Shown: positions 46,141-54,573 of the stretch, piece by piece
How positions within the stretch are numbered: the stretch's first letter is position 1
How the letters are laid out: each line of letters opens with the position of its first letter
Source of the DNA: Parapedobacter deserti
Lineage (GTDB): Bacteria > Bacteroidota > Bacteroidia > Sphingobacteriales > Sphingobacteriaceae
Length of the DNA stretch: 64,000 bases
Direction: 5' to 3'
Assembly: GCF_042646065.1 (NCBI RefSeq)
Contig: NZ_JBHRTA010000062.1
Coordinates: 214,097 to 278,096, forward strand
Translations under genes and position numbers: made by a program
Notes under the pieces: model-generated
What the model saw: the letters and a program-made list of their open reading frames with translations, nothing else
What the model was told of the DNA's origin: nothing
Databases searched by the model: none

Positions 46141-46764
46141 ATGGATATATTGGTCATAGCTGCAACAGAAATGGAAATTTTGCCATTCCTCCGATTGCCC
46201 GGTCAGCGGCGCCGGGGGATTGATGTCTTAGTTACCGGCGTTGGCATGGTAGCCACGGCCTTTGCTTTGGGCCAACGGCTTGCTACTGCGCGCTACGACC
46301 TATTGCTTAACGTAGGTATAGCCGGTAGTTTCGATCGCTCCATCACAATGGGTGAAGTAGTAAACGTTTATGAAGACACCTTTGCTGAACTTGGAGCCGA
46401 GGACGGCGAACACTTTATTGATATCGAAACCTTGGCGCTGGCAAGGGGCACTTTCCTTGGTACGGCGAGCATTGACGCCCCCATTCTGGAAAGATTACGC
46501 AAATGCAAGGGAATAACGGTAAACAGCATACATGGCAATGAGGCCACCATTACTGATGTGGTGAATCGGCTAAATCCACAAACGGAAAGCATGGAAGGGG
46601 CCGCCGTTTTCTATGCAGCACAATATTCAGGAATACCAGTGGCACAGGTACGTGCAATATCCAACTACGTCGAACGCCGCAACAAAGCGGGTTGGCAAAT
46701 ACCGCTAGCGGTCAAAAACCTCAACCGTTGGCTGATCGATTTTATCGATGCACATCGCGGCTAG
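46141..46764 (+). CDS. mqnB: Futalosine hydrolase MqnB
   Basis: Nucleoside-phosphorylase-fold enzyme that splits futalosine into hypoxanthine and dehypoxanthine futalosine in the alternative menaquinone pathway. 207 residues. Family marks are LNVGIAGSFDRSITMGEVVNV and the substrate-binding ESMEGAAVFYAA. It is close to MTA/SAH nucleosidase, but the SFDRS block and the futalosine-type C-terminal region favour MqnB. It stands alone between lpxK (divergent) and pdhB. Confidence 0.85.
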   Translation: MDILVIAATEMEILPFLRLPGQRRRGIDVLVTGVGMVATAFALGQRLATARYDLLLNVGIAGSFDRSITMGEVVNVYEDTFAELGAEDGEHFIDIETLALARGTFLGTASIDAPILERLRKCKGITVNSIHGNEATITDVVNRLNPQTESMEGAAVFYAAQYSGIPVAQVRAISNYVERRNKAGWQIPLAVKNLNRWLIDFIDAHRG

Positions 46765-46824
46765 ACGGGTCAATACACACAAAAATTTGACAGGTGAACG
46801 ACCTGAAATATCAATTTTTTATAG

Positions 46825-46832
46825 TAGTTTTG
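46825..46832 (+). promoter_or_regulatory. -7 element of pdhB
   Basis: TAGTTTTG, exact TAnnTTTG, 35 nt before the pdhB ATG at 46868. It supports separate transcription from pdhA-pdhC. Confidence 0.5.
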
Positions 46833-46867
46833 CGTGCGAAATTTTTTTTGACACCGATAGATAACTG

Positions 46868-47854
46868 ATGAGAGAAATACAATTCAGAGAAGCGCTCCGC
46901 GAAGCCTTAAACGAAGAGATGCGCAAAGATGAAAAGATCTTTTTGATGGGCGAGGAAGTGGCAGAGTATAACGGCGCGTACAAGGTTAGCCAAGGCATGT
47001 TGGATGAATTTGGCCCGAAACGGGTGATTGACACCCCAATCGCTGAGCTCGGGTTTGCAGGTATTGGCATCGGTGCCGCAATGAATGGCCTTAAGCCGAT
47101 CATTGAATTCATGACGTTCAACTTTTCATTGGTTGCTATCGATCAGGTCATCAACTCGGCAGCCAAAATGTATTCCATGAGCGGAGGACAATTTCCAATT
47201 CCTATTGTCTTTCGTGGGCCTACGGGAAATGCCGGGCAGCTTGGGGCGCAACACTCTCAAAATTTTGAAAATTGGTACGCCAATACCCCGGGGCTGAAGG
47301 TGGTGGTACCTGCCAATCCCTATGACGCGAAGGGCTTGCTGAAACAAGCGATCATTGATCCGGACCCAGTGATTTTCATGGAATCCGAGGTCATGTACGG
47401 CGATAAAGGAGAAGTTCCTGACGAAGAGTATTACCTCGAACTGGGCAAAGCCCATGTCGCGAAAGAGGGTACTGATGTGACAATCGTGACGTTCGGCAAA
47501 ATGCTACCCCGTGTGGTGGAGCCCGCCGTGAAAGAGCTGGCCAACGAAGAAATCAATGCCGAAGTCATCAATCTGCGCACCGTGCGCCCCATTGACTACA
47601 ATGCGATTACCAATTCGGTGAAAAAGACAAACCGTCTCATCATCGTTGAGGAAGCATGGCCGTTGGCATCAATCTCCGCCGAGATTGCCTATAAGGTGCA
47701 GCGCGACGCTTTCGATTACCTTGACGCTCCTGTGGTGCGGATTACGTCCGCAGACGTACCCTTACCCTACGCACCGACACTCATTCAAGCGGCTTTACCC
47801 AATGTAGAACGGGTAGTTAAGGCGGTAAAAGAGGTAATGTACATCAAAAAGTAA
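46868..47854 (+). CDS. pdhB: Pyruvate dehydrogenase E1 component beta subunit
   Basis: Partner of PdhA in pyruvate decarboxylation, 328 residues. Family blocks are the N-terminal REIQFREALREALNEEMRKD, MGEEVAEYNGAYKVSQG with the ThDP-activating Glu, and FRGPTGNAGQLGAQHSQ. The gene has its own promoter and terminator and sits about 7.4 kb downstream of pdhC, separated by gcvP, dnaA, lpxK and mqnB. Length and motifs are normal. Confidence 0.95.
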   Translation: MREIQFREALREALNEEMRKDEKIFLMGEEVAEYNGAYKVSQGMLDEFGPKRVIDTPIAELGFAGIGIGAAMNGLKPIIEFMTFNFSLVAIDQVINSAAKMYSMSGGQFPIPIVFRGPTGNAGQLGAQHSQNFENWYANTPGLKVVVPANPYDAKGLLKQAIIDPDPVIFMESEVMYGDKGEVPDEEYYLELGKAHVAKEGTDVTIVTFGKMLPRVVEPAVKELANEEINAEVINLRTVRPIDYNAITNSVKKTNRLIIVEEAWPLASISAEIAYKVQRDAFDYLDAPVVRITSADVPLPYAPTLIQAALPNVERVVKAVKEVMYIKK

Positions 47855-47889
47855 CGAATACGCATAGGTTTTCACTTATTCGATAATTA

Positions 47890-47922
47890 GCCTGTCTTCA
47901 AACAAAAGACGGGCTTTTTTGT
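47890..47922 (+). terminator. Intrinsic terminator after pdhB
   Basis: GCCTGTCTT (47890-47898) pairs with AAGACGGGC (47906-47914), with one G-T pair, and is followed by six T. It lies 36 nt after the pdhB stop. Confidence 0.85.
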
Positions 47923-47978
47923 TTAAGCATCAACTCACATGGTATAGTTACCAATTTTTACCTGAAAGGAGGTTAGTT

Positions 47979-48419
47979 ATGAATGTCATTGAACGCATCG
48001 AACATTGGGGCGACACTCATCACCCGCGGTGGTTGGACATCATGCGTATTGCACTCGGCATCGTTATTTTTATGAAAGGCGTCACCTTTCTGGCCGACAC
48101 CGAATCGCTGAGGCGGTTGATTGAGGAAACGCATATCCAGATTTATACTTGGGGGGCTGTCCACTACATAGCTTTCTCGCATTTGGTAGGCGGCATCCTA
48201 ATCGCCATCGGCCTCATCACGCGCGTAGCCATCGGATTTCAACTTCCAATTCTAATTGGCGCGGTGTTTTTTGTAAACATCACGCGAGGGCTGTCCTTCC
48301 TCAATTCGGAACTTTGGGTTTCGATCATCGTGCTTCTTCTGCTGTCCCTATTTTTCGTGGTGGGGTCGGGCCCATATTCACTGGACCAGCAGATGCGGGA
48401 GCGGGAGAAGGTGAGGTGA
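47979..48419 (+). CDS. DoxX-like membrane protein
   Basis: 146-residue membrane protein with four predicted helices, DoxX/DoxD-like (IMRIALGIVIFMKGVTFLAD at the start of helix one). Function uncertain. The ATG at 47979 is preceded 6 nt upstream by AAAGGAGG (47965-47972), a near-perfect Shine-Dalgarno sequence. That is uncommon in Bacteroidota and in this window. Confidence 0.8.
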   Translation: MNVIERIEHWGDTHHPRWLDIMRIALGIVIFMKGVTFLADTESLRRLIEETHIQIYTWGAVHYIAFSHLVGGILIAIGLITRVAIGFQLPILIGAVFFVNITRGLSFLNSELWVSIIVLLLLSLFFVVGSGPYSLDQQMREREKVR

Positions 48420-48420
48420 C

Positions 48421-48451
48421 TTGCATATCACCGCGACATTGGCTAAGTTTG
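48421..48451 (+). promoter_or_regulatory. Promoter of the trans-sulfuration enzyme gene
   Basis: TTG at 48421-48423, 20 bp spacer, TAAGTTTG at 48444-48451. The ATG at 48469 is 17 nt downstream. Confidence 0.6.
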
Positions 48452-48468
48452 TCCGACTAAAATTGGAC

Positions 48469-49635
48469 ATGAACGAACAGACGAAGGCCATCCGAGAGCA
48501 GGCCGACCGCTCTCCATACCGCGAACATGCTGTACCGCTTTACCTTACTTCAAGCTTTATTTTCGACAGTGCGGAGCAAGGGCGCGCGATATTTGCTGAG
48601 GAAGAGGCCGGCAATGTGTATTCACGGTACTCCAACCCCAATACAACGGAATTCACAAACAAAGTATGCGCCATGGAAGGTGCAGAAGCTGGGTTAGCTT
48701 TTTCTTCAGGTATGGCTGCGGTGTTCGCCTCGTTTGCTGCATTGCTAAAGACCGGAGATCATATTGTTTCATCCCGGGCGGTATTTGGATCCACGCATCA
48801 ACTTTTCACCAAACTACTCCCCCGTTGGGGCATCACCACTACCTATGTAGATGCTTCATGTCCGGAGGACTGGGAAAAAGCAATACGCCCAAACACACGG
48901 ATGATCTTTCTCGAAACGCCGTCAAATCCCGGACTGGAATTGGTAGATTTAGAATGGTTGGGCAAATTCAAAGCAAGATATCCTAACGTTATCCTCAATG
49001 TGGACAACTGTTTCGCTACGCCATACCTGCAAAAACCCATTAAATATGGGTTTGACCTCGTCAGTCATTCAGCGACTAAATACATGGATGGCCAGGGGCG
49101 CGTATTGGGTGGAGTGGTTGTGGGTAAAAAGGCGCTCATTGATGAATTGATGTTCTTTATCCGCCATACCGGCCCTTCACTATCACCCTTCAATGCATGG
49201 TTGCTATCTAAAAGCTTGGAAACACTGAGCTTACGGATGGACCGCCATTGCAGCAACGCACTGCAGGTGGCGCAGGCCCTTGAAGGGCATCCGGAGGTAG
49301 AGGCCGTGCGCTATCCGTTTCTGCCTTCGCACCCACAATACGAGCTTGCGAAAAAACAGATGAAAGCTGGAGGAGGTATTGTCACTTTTGTCATCAAAGG
49401 TGGTTTTGATCGAGCCAAACGCTTTTTAGATGCGCTAAAGATGGTATGCATCACGTCGAACTTGGGCGACTCGCGTAGTATTGCTACGCATCCCGCATCC
49501 ACGACGCACTCTAAATTGACAGAAGCAGAGCGGTTGCAGTTGGGTATAAAGCCCGGCAGCGTTCGGATATCTGTGGGATTGGAAGACATCGATGATATTA
49601 TTGATGATATTACCCAGGCGTTAAACAACAGTTGA
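48469..49635 (+). CDS. metZ: Trans-sulfuration PLP enzyme, probably O-succinylhomoserine sulfhydrylase
   Basis: Cys/Met metabolism PLP enzyme, 388 residues. The PLP Lys204 is in SHSATKYMDGQGRVLGG. The N-terminal NVYSRYSNPNTTEF and substrate-side FSSGMAAVFASFAAL fit the MetZ/MetB group. MetZ (sulfide plus O-succinyl- or O-acetyl-homoserine to homocysteine) is the best fit, but cystathionine gamma-synthase cannot be excluded. The ATG at 48469 is set by the promoter 17 nt upstream. Confidence 0.85.
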   Translation: MNEQTKAIREQADRSPYREHAVPLYLTSSFIFDSAEQGRAIFAEEEAGNVYSRYSNPNTTEFTNKVCAMEGAEAGLAFSSGMAAVFASFAALLKTGDHIVSSRAVFGSTHQLFTKLLPRWGITTTYVDASCPEDWEKAIRPNTRMIFLETPSNPGLELVDLEWLGKFKARYPNVILNVDNCFATPYLQKPIKYGFDLVSHSATKYMDGQGRVLGGVVVGKKALIDELMFFIRHTGPSLSPFNAWLLSKSLETLSLRMDRHCSNALQVAQALEGHPEVEAVRYPFLPSHPQYELAKKQMKAGGGIVTFVIKGGFDRAKRFLDALKMVCITSNLGDSRSIATHPASTTHSKLTEAERLQLGIKPGSVRISVGLEDIDDIIDDITQALNNS

Positions 49636-49643
49636 TATAAAAT

Positions 49644-49704
49644 AGAACTTGCGTAAGTTCTCCGCAAGGAAAGGGACATGAACCAGTAGGAGTTCGCTCC
49701 GTCC
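49644..49704 (+). other. Structured leader-like segment before osmC
   Basis: Two mutually exclusive stems can form: AGAACTT/AAGTTCT (49644-49650, 49655-49661) or CTTGCG/CGCAAG (48-53 with 63-68 of 49600). Next comes GGAC/GTCC (49674-49677, 49701-49704), which encloses a GGAG-TTCG-CTCC tetraloop hairpin (49689-49700). I do not recognise the class. It could be part of the metZ 3' end or an osmC leader. Confidence 0.3.
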
Positions 49705-49749
49705 GGGAGGCAGGCAAGCTTTATCGCAACATAAAACAAGTGAATTCGG

Positions 49750-50166
49750 ATGAAAATTTCCTTAAAAAGGGTCAATGAAGCTGTTCACTTCGAAGGCAGC
49801 AGCGACACCACCGATATCAAAATTCATATTGATGGCTCTCCGGATATCGGCGGAAAAGGTCTGGGCGCACGCCCCATGGAATTGGTGTTGATGGCGCTTG
49901 GCTCGTGCAGCGCCTTAGATTTGGTGAACATTCTCAAAAAACAGCGCCAACAGATCGATGAGTTTAGCATCGACGTTGAAGGACAACGGCGTGAAGCGAC
50001 ACCCAACATTTTTACCGACATTCACCTTTCTTTTTTCCTGAAAGGCGTCATCGAACCAACAAAAGCCGAAAAAGCCGCTGAACTAGCCGTCAAGAAATAC
50101 TGCTCTGTACACGATATGCTGGCTGCAGGTGGTGTGAACATTACCTATAGTATCGAAATCCAATAG
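49750..50166 (+). CDS. OsmC-family peroxide reductase
   Basis: 138-residue OsmC/Ohr-fold protein that may reduce organic peroxides through two Cys residues, seen here in ALGSCSALD and KKYCSVHDML. General-stress OsmC versus Ohr cannot be separated by eye; the pattern is closer to the broad OsmC family. The ATG at 49750 gives a normal length. Confidence 0.88.
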   Translation: MKISLKRVNEAVHFEGSSDTTDIKIHIDGSPDIGGKGLGARPMELVLMALGSCSALDLVNILKKQRQQIDEFSIDVEGQRREATPNIFTDIHLSFFLKGVIEPTKAEKAAELAVKKYCSVHDMLAAGGVNITYSIEIQ

Positions 50167-50195
50167 AATATTCTTTCGGAAAATTCCCAATACCG

Positions 50196-50223
50196 AGGTG
50201 TAGGCACCCGCACGCCTACTCCT
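50196..50223 (+). terminator. Possible terminator hairpin after osmC
   Basis: GTAGGC (50200-50205) pairs with GCCTAC (50214-50219), extended by AGG/CCT with one mismatch. There is no proper T-run behind it, so a weak or factor-dependent terminator at best. Confidence 0.35.
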
Positions 50224-50288
50224 AGCTAACTTTATTCACAGCCGATTAATACGTAATAGGTACCTTATAGTTGTTTCAAAGGGAACCG

Positions 50289-50328
50289 CCCCTATAATCC
50301 CCCTATGAAACCCCTATAAAAACCCTAT
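50289..50328 (+). repeat. Four CCCCTAT repeats spaced exactly 11 bp
   Basis: CCCCTAT occurs at 50289, 50300 and 50311, and ACCCTAT at 50322, each 11 bp after the last. The array is flanked by an 8-bp inverted repeat, CCTTATAG (50263-50270) and CTATAAGG (50325-50332). Inside it GTTTCA (50273-50278) can pair with TGAAAC (50306-50311). It lies 125 bp upstream of yceI and may be an operator or an RNA structure. Confidence 0.6.
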
Positions 50329-50452
50329 AAGGACCCAATAACTTAAAGGATCGTAGGCCTAGATACGGGTCGCTTTTAACGCTTAGACAAGCCTGGATTA
50401 AAAATCGTTTAAACATTGACACGGACTCTCTTGTTATACAAAAAAAACGACT

Positions 50453-50986
50453 ATGGCAACTACATGGAAACTGGACCCCGCCCATTCAGAATTGACCTTT
50501 AAGGTAAAACATTTGGTAATCACAACCGTGACCGGATATTTTCGTTCATTCGACGGAACAATTGTAACCGAAGACGAATCAGATTTTACAACCGGCAAGG
50601 TGGATTTTACAATCGATACGGCCAGCATCGATACGAACCAGGCACAGCGCGACGAGCATTTGAAGTCTGCTGACTTCTTTGATGCCGAAAAGCATCCCAG
50701 AATCACCTTTACTTCAACGGCTATCGAAACGAAAAGCGAGCGCGAATTTCTACTGCATGGCGATCTAACCGTAGGGGAAACCACGAAGCCGATGAAGCTC
50801 GATGTAGAATTAGGCGGTACGGTAACCGACCCTTATGGCAACTTCAAAGTTGGTTTTGAAGTGTCCGGCAATATGAGCCGTAAAGAATTTGGCCTTACCT
50901 GGAGTGCTGTCACTGAAGCCGGCGCTGTGGTGGTAAGCGATGAAGTTAAAATTCTGGCGAGCGTGCAGTTCATAAAACAAGCATAG
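50453..50986 (+). CDS. YceI-family lipid-binding protein
   Basis: 177-residue lipocalin-like beta-barrel of the YceI family, starting TTWKLDPAHSELTFKVKHL and with VDFTIDTASIDTNQAQRDEHLKSADFFDAEKHP in the middle. Family members bind isoprenoids or similar amphiphilic molecules. No signal peptide is visible, so this copy appears cytoplasmic. The CCCCTAT array upstream may regulate it. Confidence 0.9.
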   Translation: MATTWKLDPAHSELTFKVKHLVITTVTGYFRSFDGTIVTEDESDFTTGKVDFTIDTASIDTNQAQRDEHLKSADFFDAEKHPRITFTSTAIETKSEREFLLHGDLTVGETTKPMKLDVELGGTVTDPYGNFKVGFEVSGNMSRKEFGLTWSAVTEAGAVVVSDEVKILASVQFIKQA

Positions 50987-50994
50987 GGTAAGGA

Positions 50995-52041
50995 TTATTT
51001 CGCTTCCCTACCAGTCCATATCCGCTCCGCCCAACGACCAATGTACCAAAACGAACCCGCCAACAGCAAGAAGAAGACAGCTCGGTTGATATTATCCCAT
51101 AAATACTCGAAGAAGCGAGTATAAATATTGATTATCAGGAAAACGATACCAAACTCCCTCGCTATATTGTCCCGGTGCTTGAGACCATACCAAGCCAAAC
51201 CCAACGACACGGCCAATGATAAAAGCCCCCAGTAAAAGATATGCCATTGCCTCACTTGTGACCATTTGTCCAAGTCGCTGTAGTTGCCGAAAATAGATAA
51301 CAGCCATAAGGCAATCATCAGATAGGTAAGCCCAACAACATAGCTGATTTGATGGAAAGGCCGCAGGGGCGTGATACGCGGTTGCCAGAACAGTGAGAAT
51401 GCGGTTAGCAATGCACCGAATAACGTAAAGCGCAGTGGGTAATTCATCCCCCAAAACCGGAACCCCCAGTTGCTGTGATACGCCGTTTCAGTAGCGAACC
51501 AGATTCCAAAGCTAATCAATGTAAAAACCCAGATCAGCTTGGACGACAATTTAACAGACAGCACACCGTATATGACCACTGAAGCTAAAAACAATAAGGA
51601 AAAATGCCCTGAACCCTTGTCGATGATTCTGCCAAGATATCCGATAAAGGCAGCGGTAGCCAGTACCCCCAACGCCATCAATGTTTCGCTGCTGAACGTC
51701 TTATCTGGATATATTCGCTTATTCCGAAATCCAAATAGGTAAAAAACGACCGCTAGCACTAGGCAAAAAACACAAATCGCCACATCGGGTGTATCGTAAA
51801 GCCGCTCAATCCACCGGAGGACCATTTTGTCAGCAAATAACGAGAGGAAAGCTAAGATAACACATGATATTGCTATCCAAAACGCGTACTGAGCTAAGCG
51901 CCGCCAGTCGAAACCCTTTACATCATATGAGTCGGCCAAGCGCTTTGAAGTTGTCTCATCCAATAATCCCTGCTCCTGCCAATGGTCTATAGCTTCATCC
52001 AATGTTGCCTTCTCCTGTCTACTTACGTCTAGTTTCTTCAC
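50995..52041 (-). CDS. DUF2157 membrane protein
   Basis: 348-residue protein with a soluble N-terminus (about 1-50, with WQEQGLLDETTSKRLADSYD) followed by about nine hydrophobic segments, the DUF2157 pattern. Function unknown. The start is a GTG at 52041, as no ATG is available in a fitting place. It lies 8 nt from the converging yceI stop. Confidence 0.8.
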   Translation of the reverse strand: MKKLDVSRQEKATLDEAIDHWQEQGLLDETTSKRLADSYDVKGFDWRRLAQYAFWIAISCVILAFLSLFADKMVLRWIERLYDTPDVAICVFCLVLAVVFYLFGFRNKRIYPDKTFSSETLMALGVLATAAFIGYLGRIIDKGSGHFSLLFLASVVIYGVLSVKLSSKLIWVFTLISFGIWFATETAYHSNWGFRFWGMNYPLRFTLFGALLTAFSLFWQPRITPLRPFHQISYVVGLTYLMIALWLLSIFGNYSDLDKWSQVRQWHIFYWGLLSLAVSLGLAWYGLKHRDNIAREFGIVFLIINIYTRFFEYLWDNINRAVFFLLLAGSFWYIGRWAERIWTGREAK

Positions 52042-52099
52042 GATGTGCGTTATTTCTATATGGCTAAGATAGCAATATTCGGGCGACGTTTCCCGAGCG

Positions 52100-53302
52100 T
52101 CAAAGCAAACTCTGCAACTTCATCCGAATTTCGACCAACTCTTCGCCGCGCCGGATAATCAGCCTCACTCTCTTTTTTGCAGTCATCAGTGCTCGCTTAT
52201 ACTGTATAAAATCCTGATTGGCGTTATTGTCAATAGCAAAGACGATATCCCCTTCTTTAAGACCGGAGATATCTGCCGGTGAGCCTTTGACGATGGAGCC
52301 AACAACAATTAAGTCATCGATATAATACAATTCCATCCCGGAGTATGAGTACTCGAATGGCTCCCGGAACAATGTGTTTGGTTTTAAGTAAATTTCGCGC
52401 CTTTCGTAATTTAACACCGTATTGAACCGTTTCAATAGCTGATTACCAATCAGTCCACCCAGATACGGATACGATGTCACATTATACTCATCTTCAAACA
52501 CCATAGTGGGGACTTTCCGGAAACGGTAAGGACCTAATCGGAAATCTTTGACCAGGGTCATCTCCATGGACAGTTTTCCGCCCACACCGTGTGCTTCTAC
52601 GGGAAACCGTTTGCGCTTCTTGCGCACAACTGCGCTATCCTGCTCAAAGTCACGAGACAACACCAGCGACAGGCCCGCGCCGATGTCAAAGAGAAAGCGT
52701 GAGGTAATCTTACGGTTGTCTTTGATCCGGGCAGACTGTACCGGCAACGTCCGGATAAACGGTCGGAGCAAAAAGCCTCCTTTTGGATATTTGATAGGAC
52801 CTTGCGAGCATATCTCGATCTCCTGCACGTCATAGTCGATTTTAACGATGTATCGACTGAACAGCGAATAGCCGATTACACCGTCTATTTTTATTCCATA
52901 AATGAAGGATAAAAATTCGTAATCGTTGATGTGGAAATTAAGGCTGTCTATGATTAGTTCGTTCAGCTTAAGTTTCTGGCGATAAAGGAACTCGGCTTTC
53001 CGCAGCCCGGCTATTCCCCGGATATTGATGTCAGACGCTTGCGGCACTAAGTTTAGCGCATTGGCTGTCGCCGAATCGAGCGAAATTCCGCTACTTCCGG
53101 TATCCAGTATAAAGGTAAGTGTATCTTTATGGCCTATAAGGACAGCCTTTACCAGCACTACACTTTCTGCCGCAAGTGAGAAAGGTATCACGGTCAGTGT
53201 CCGCGACGGCGGTAGAATGTACTCTTCCTGTGCCGTTACGTTTACTTTTAACAATAAACAGCTCAAGAATAAAAGGAATACAATTGGCAAGGCTTTCATC
53301 AT
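52100..53302 (-). CDS. Secreted two-lobed aspartic protease-like protein with C-terminal PDZ domain
   Basis: 400 residues. A signal peptide ends near NVTAQ (residue 25). A first retropepsin-like lobe has FILDTGSSG (Asp67), and a second lobe has FLFDIGAGLSL (Asp206), so one chain may carry both catalytic aspartates, as in pepsin. A PDZ domain with GSIVKGSPADISGLKEGDIV occupies about 325-400. The second motif is DIG instead of DTG, so activity needs proof. Such retropepsin-PDZ proteins occur in Bacteroidota; the substrate is unknown. Confidence 0.8.
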   Translation of the reverse strand: MMKALPIVFLLFLSCLLLKVNVTAQEEYILPPSRTLTVIPFSLAAESVVLVKAVLIGHKDTLTFILDTGSSGISLDSATANALNLVPQASDINIRGIAGLRKAEFLYRQKLKLNELIIDSLNFHINDYEFLSFIYGIKIDGVIGYSLFSRYIVKIDYDVQEIEICSQGPIKYPKGGFLLRPFIRTLPVQSARIKDNRKITSRFLFDIGAGLSLVLSRDFEQDSAVVRKKRKRFPVEAHGVGGKLSMEMTLVKDFRLGPYRFRKVPTMVFEDEYNVTSYPYLGGLIGNQLLKRFNTVLNYERREIYLKPNTLFREPFEYSYSGMELYYIDDLIVVGSIVKGSPADISGLKEGDIVFAIDNNANQDFIQYKRALMTAKKRVRLIIRRGEELVEIRMKLQSLL

Positions 53303-53403
53303 CGCCCCCCTAGTTAGTACAATTCAAATATAATGTATTCGCTGCATTTTTCCGAGTGTCGGCCGCAATCCGTATCTTCATCCCCAAAATAACAAAACGC
53401 TCC

Positions 53404-54369
53404 ATGTCCAAATATGATGCTTCGGGAAGCAGCCTCCCGCAACACGGAGGGAACCATCCGGCAACGTCCTTGATCTTGTTATTGGCAATGGTCGTTGCAG
53501 GCGCCATTTTATTTGGAATAATATCCCTGCTGATAGGCTTGGCTGTTATCGGGCCTACTGCTGGCATCGATGGCCTCGAAGGTCTTTTGTCGGGAAGTTC
53601 AGCTAATGCAGATTTCCTCAAAATCTTCCAAGCGGGATCCAGTATCGGTACGTTTGTACTACCGGCATTGCTGCTGGGCGTCGTAGAAAAGCAGCGGTAC
53701 CGCTATCTTTATTTCAAAGCGCGGGCACATCCGACGCTATGGTTCATGGTCATTGGCATCATGTTTTTTTCAGCACCGGTTTTTGAGCAGACTATTAAAC
53801 TGAACGAGCAGATGCAGCTCCCGGAAGCACTTTCAGGCCTTGAGACCTGGATGAAGACGAAGGAAGCCGAACTCGAAAGGCTGACCAACCTGCTGCTCTC
53901 GGACACCTCTTACTGGGGGCTATTGGTCAACCTTTTTGTCGTAGCCGTAATACCAGCTATCGGCGAGGAATTCCTTTTCCGGGGCTGTATACAAGGAATA
54001 TTGACCCGCTGGCTCAGAAACCCGCACGTAGCCATATGGCTCACCGCCATTGTTTTCAGCGCCATTCACCTACAGTTCTATGGCTTCCTCCCCAGGATGC
54101 TGCTTGGCGCCCTGTTTGGATACCTGCTTTTCTGGGGCAAAAATATTTGGTTGCCTGTCCTGGCACACTTCATCAACAATGCTGCCGCTACGCTATCTGC
54201 CTTCTACCTGCGCAGGCAAGGCAAATCGCTTAATGAGATGGACCTGGGCGAGCAGATACCCACATCGTTATATTTTATTAGTTTTGTACTTACGGCGGTC
54301 CTATTATATCAGTACTACAAAACAGCCACTTCAGGAAACACACGACAACATGGAAAAGCATTGGATTAA
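53404..54369 (+). CDS. CPBP-family intramembrane glutamic protease
   Basis: Polytopic membrane protein of 321 residues from the CAAX-protease/bacteriocin-processing (Abi) family. Motif one, EEFLFRG, lies in IPAIGEEFLFRGCIQG. Motif two, His in FSAIHLQFYGF, and motif three, LAHFINNA, follow. The ATG at 53404 is preferred over the GTG at 53356. It overlaps the next gene by 20 bp and begins a run with the DUF2007, cdsA and DUF2461 genes. Confidence 0.88.
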   Translation: MSKYDASGSSLPQHGGNHPATSLILLLAMVVAGAILFGIISLLIGLAVIGPTAGIDGLEGLLSGSSANADFLKIFQAGSSIGTFVLPALLLGVVEKQRYRYLYFKARAHPTLWFMVIGIMFFSAPVFEQTIKLNEQMQLPEALSGLETWMKTKEAELERLTNLLLSDTSYWGLLVNLFVVAVIPAIGEEFLFRGCIQGILTRWLRNPHVAIWLTAIVFSAIHLQFYGFLPRMLLGALFGYLLFWGKNIWLPVLAHFINNAAATLSAFYLRRQGKSLNEMDLGEQIPTSLYFISFVLTAVLLYQYYKTATSGNTRQHGKALD

Positions 54370-54568
54370 ACTTTTCACTACCACCAACCCGTTTCAAGCA
54401 GAGATTACCAAGCAAATGTTGGAGGAACATGAAGTATCTGCTGTGATTATCAATAAACAAGACTCGTCCTATCGCTTCGGGCAGCTGGAACTGTACGTAC
54501 ATGAATCAGAAGAAGCACTTGCGCGCGATCTGATAGGCAAGATGGAACGCGGAGACAACGAAGCATAA
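54350..54568 (+). CDS. DUF2007-domain small protein
   Basis: 72-residue protein beginning MEKHWIKLFTTTNPFQAEITKQ, matching the DUF2007 (signal-transducing-like) fold pattern; function unknown. The ATG at 54350 lies inside the end of the CPBP protease gene (20 bp overlap), so it is probably translated by coupling. It lies 5 nt before cdsA. Confidence 0.8.
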   Translation: MEKHWIKLFTTTNPFQAEITKQMLEEHEVSAVIINKQDSSYRFGQLELYVHESEEALARDLIGKMERGDNEA

Positions 54569-54573
54569 CCACA

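Noticed and set aside
50416..50440. TTGACA followed by TATACA as an E. coli-type promoter before yceI
   Set aside because: Spacing of about 13 bp is too short, and the phylum uses the TTTG/TAnnTTTG pattern.
54050..54349. Long N-terminal extension of the DUF2007 frame
   Set aside because: It lies in another frame of the CPBP protease gene; the family N-terminus starts at 54350.
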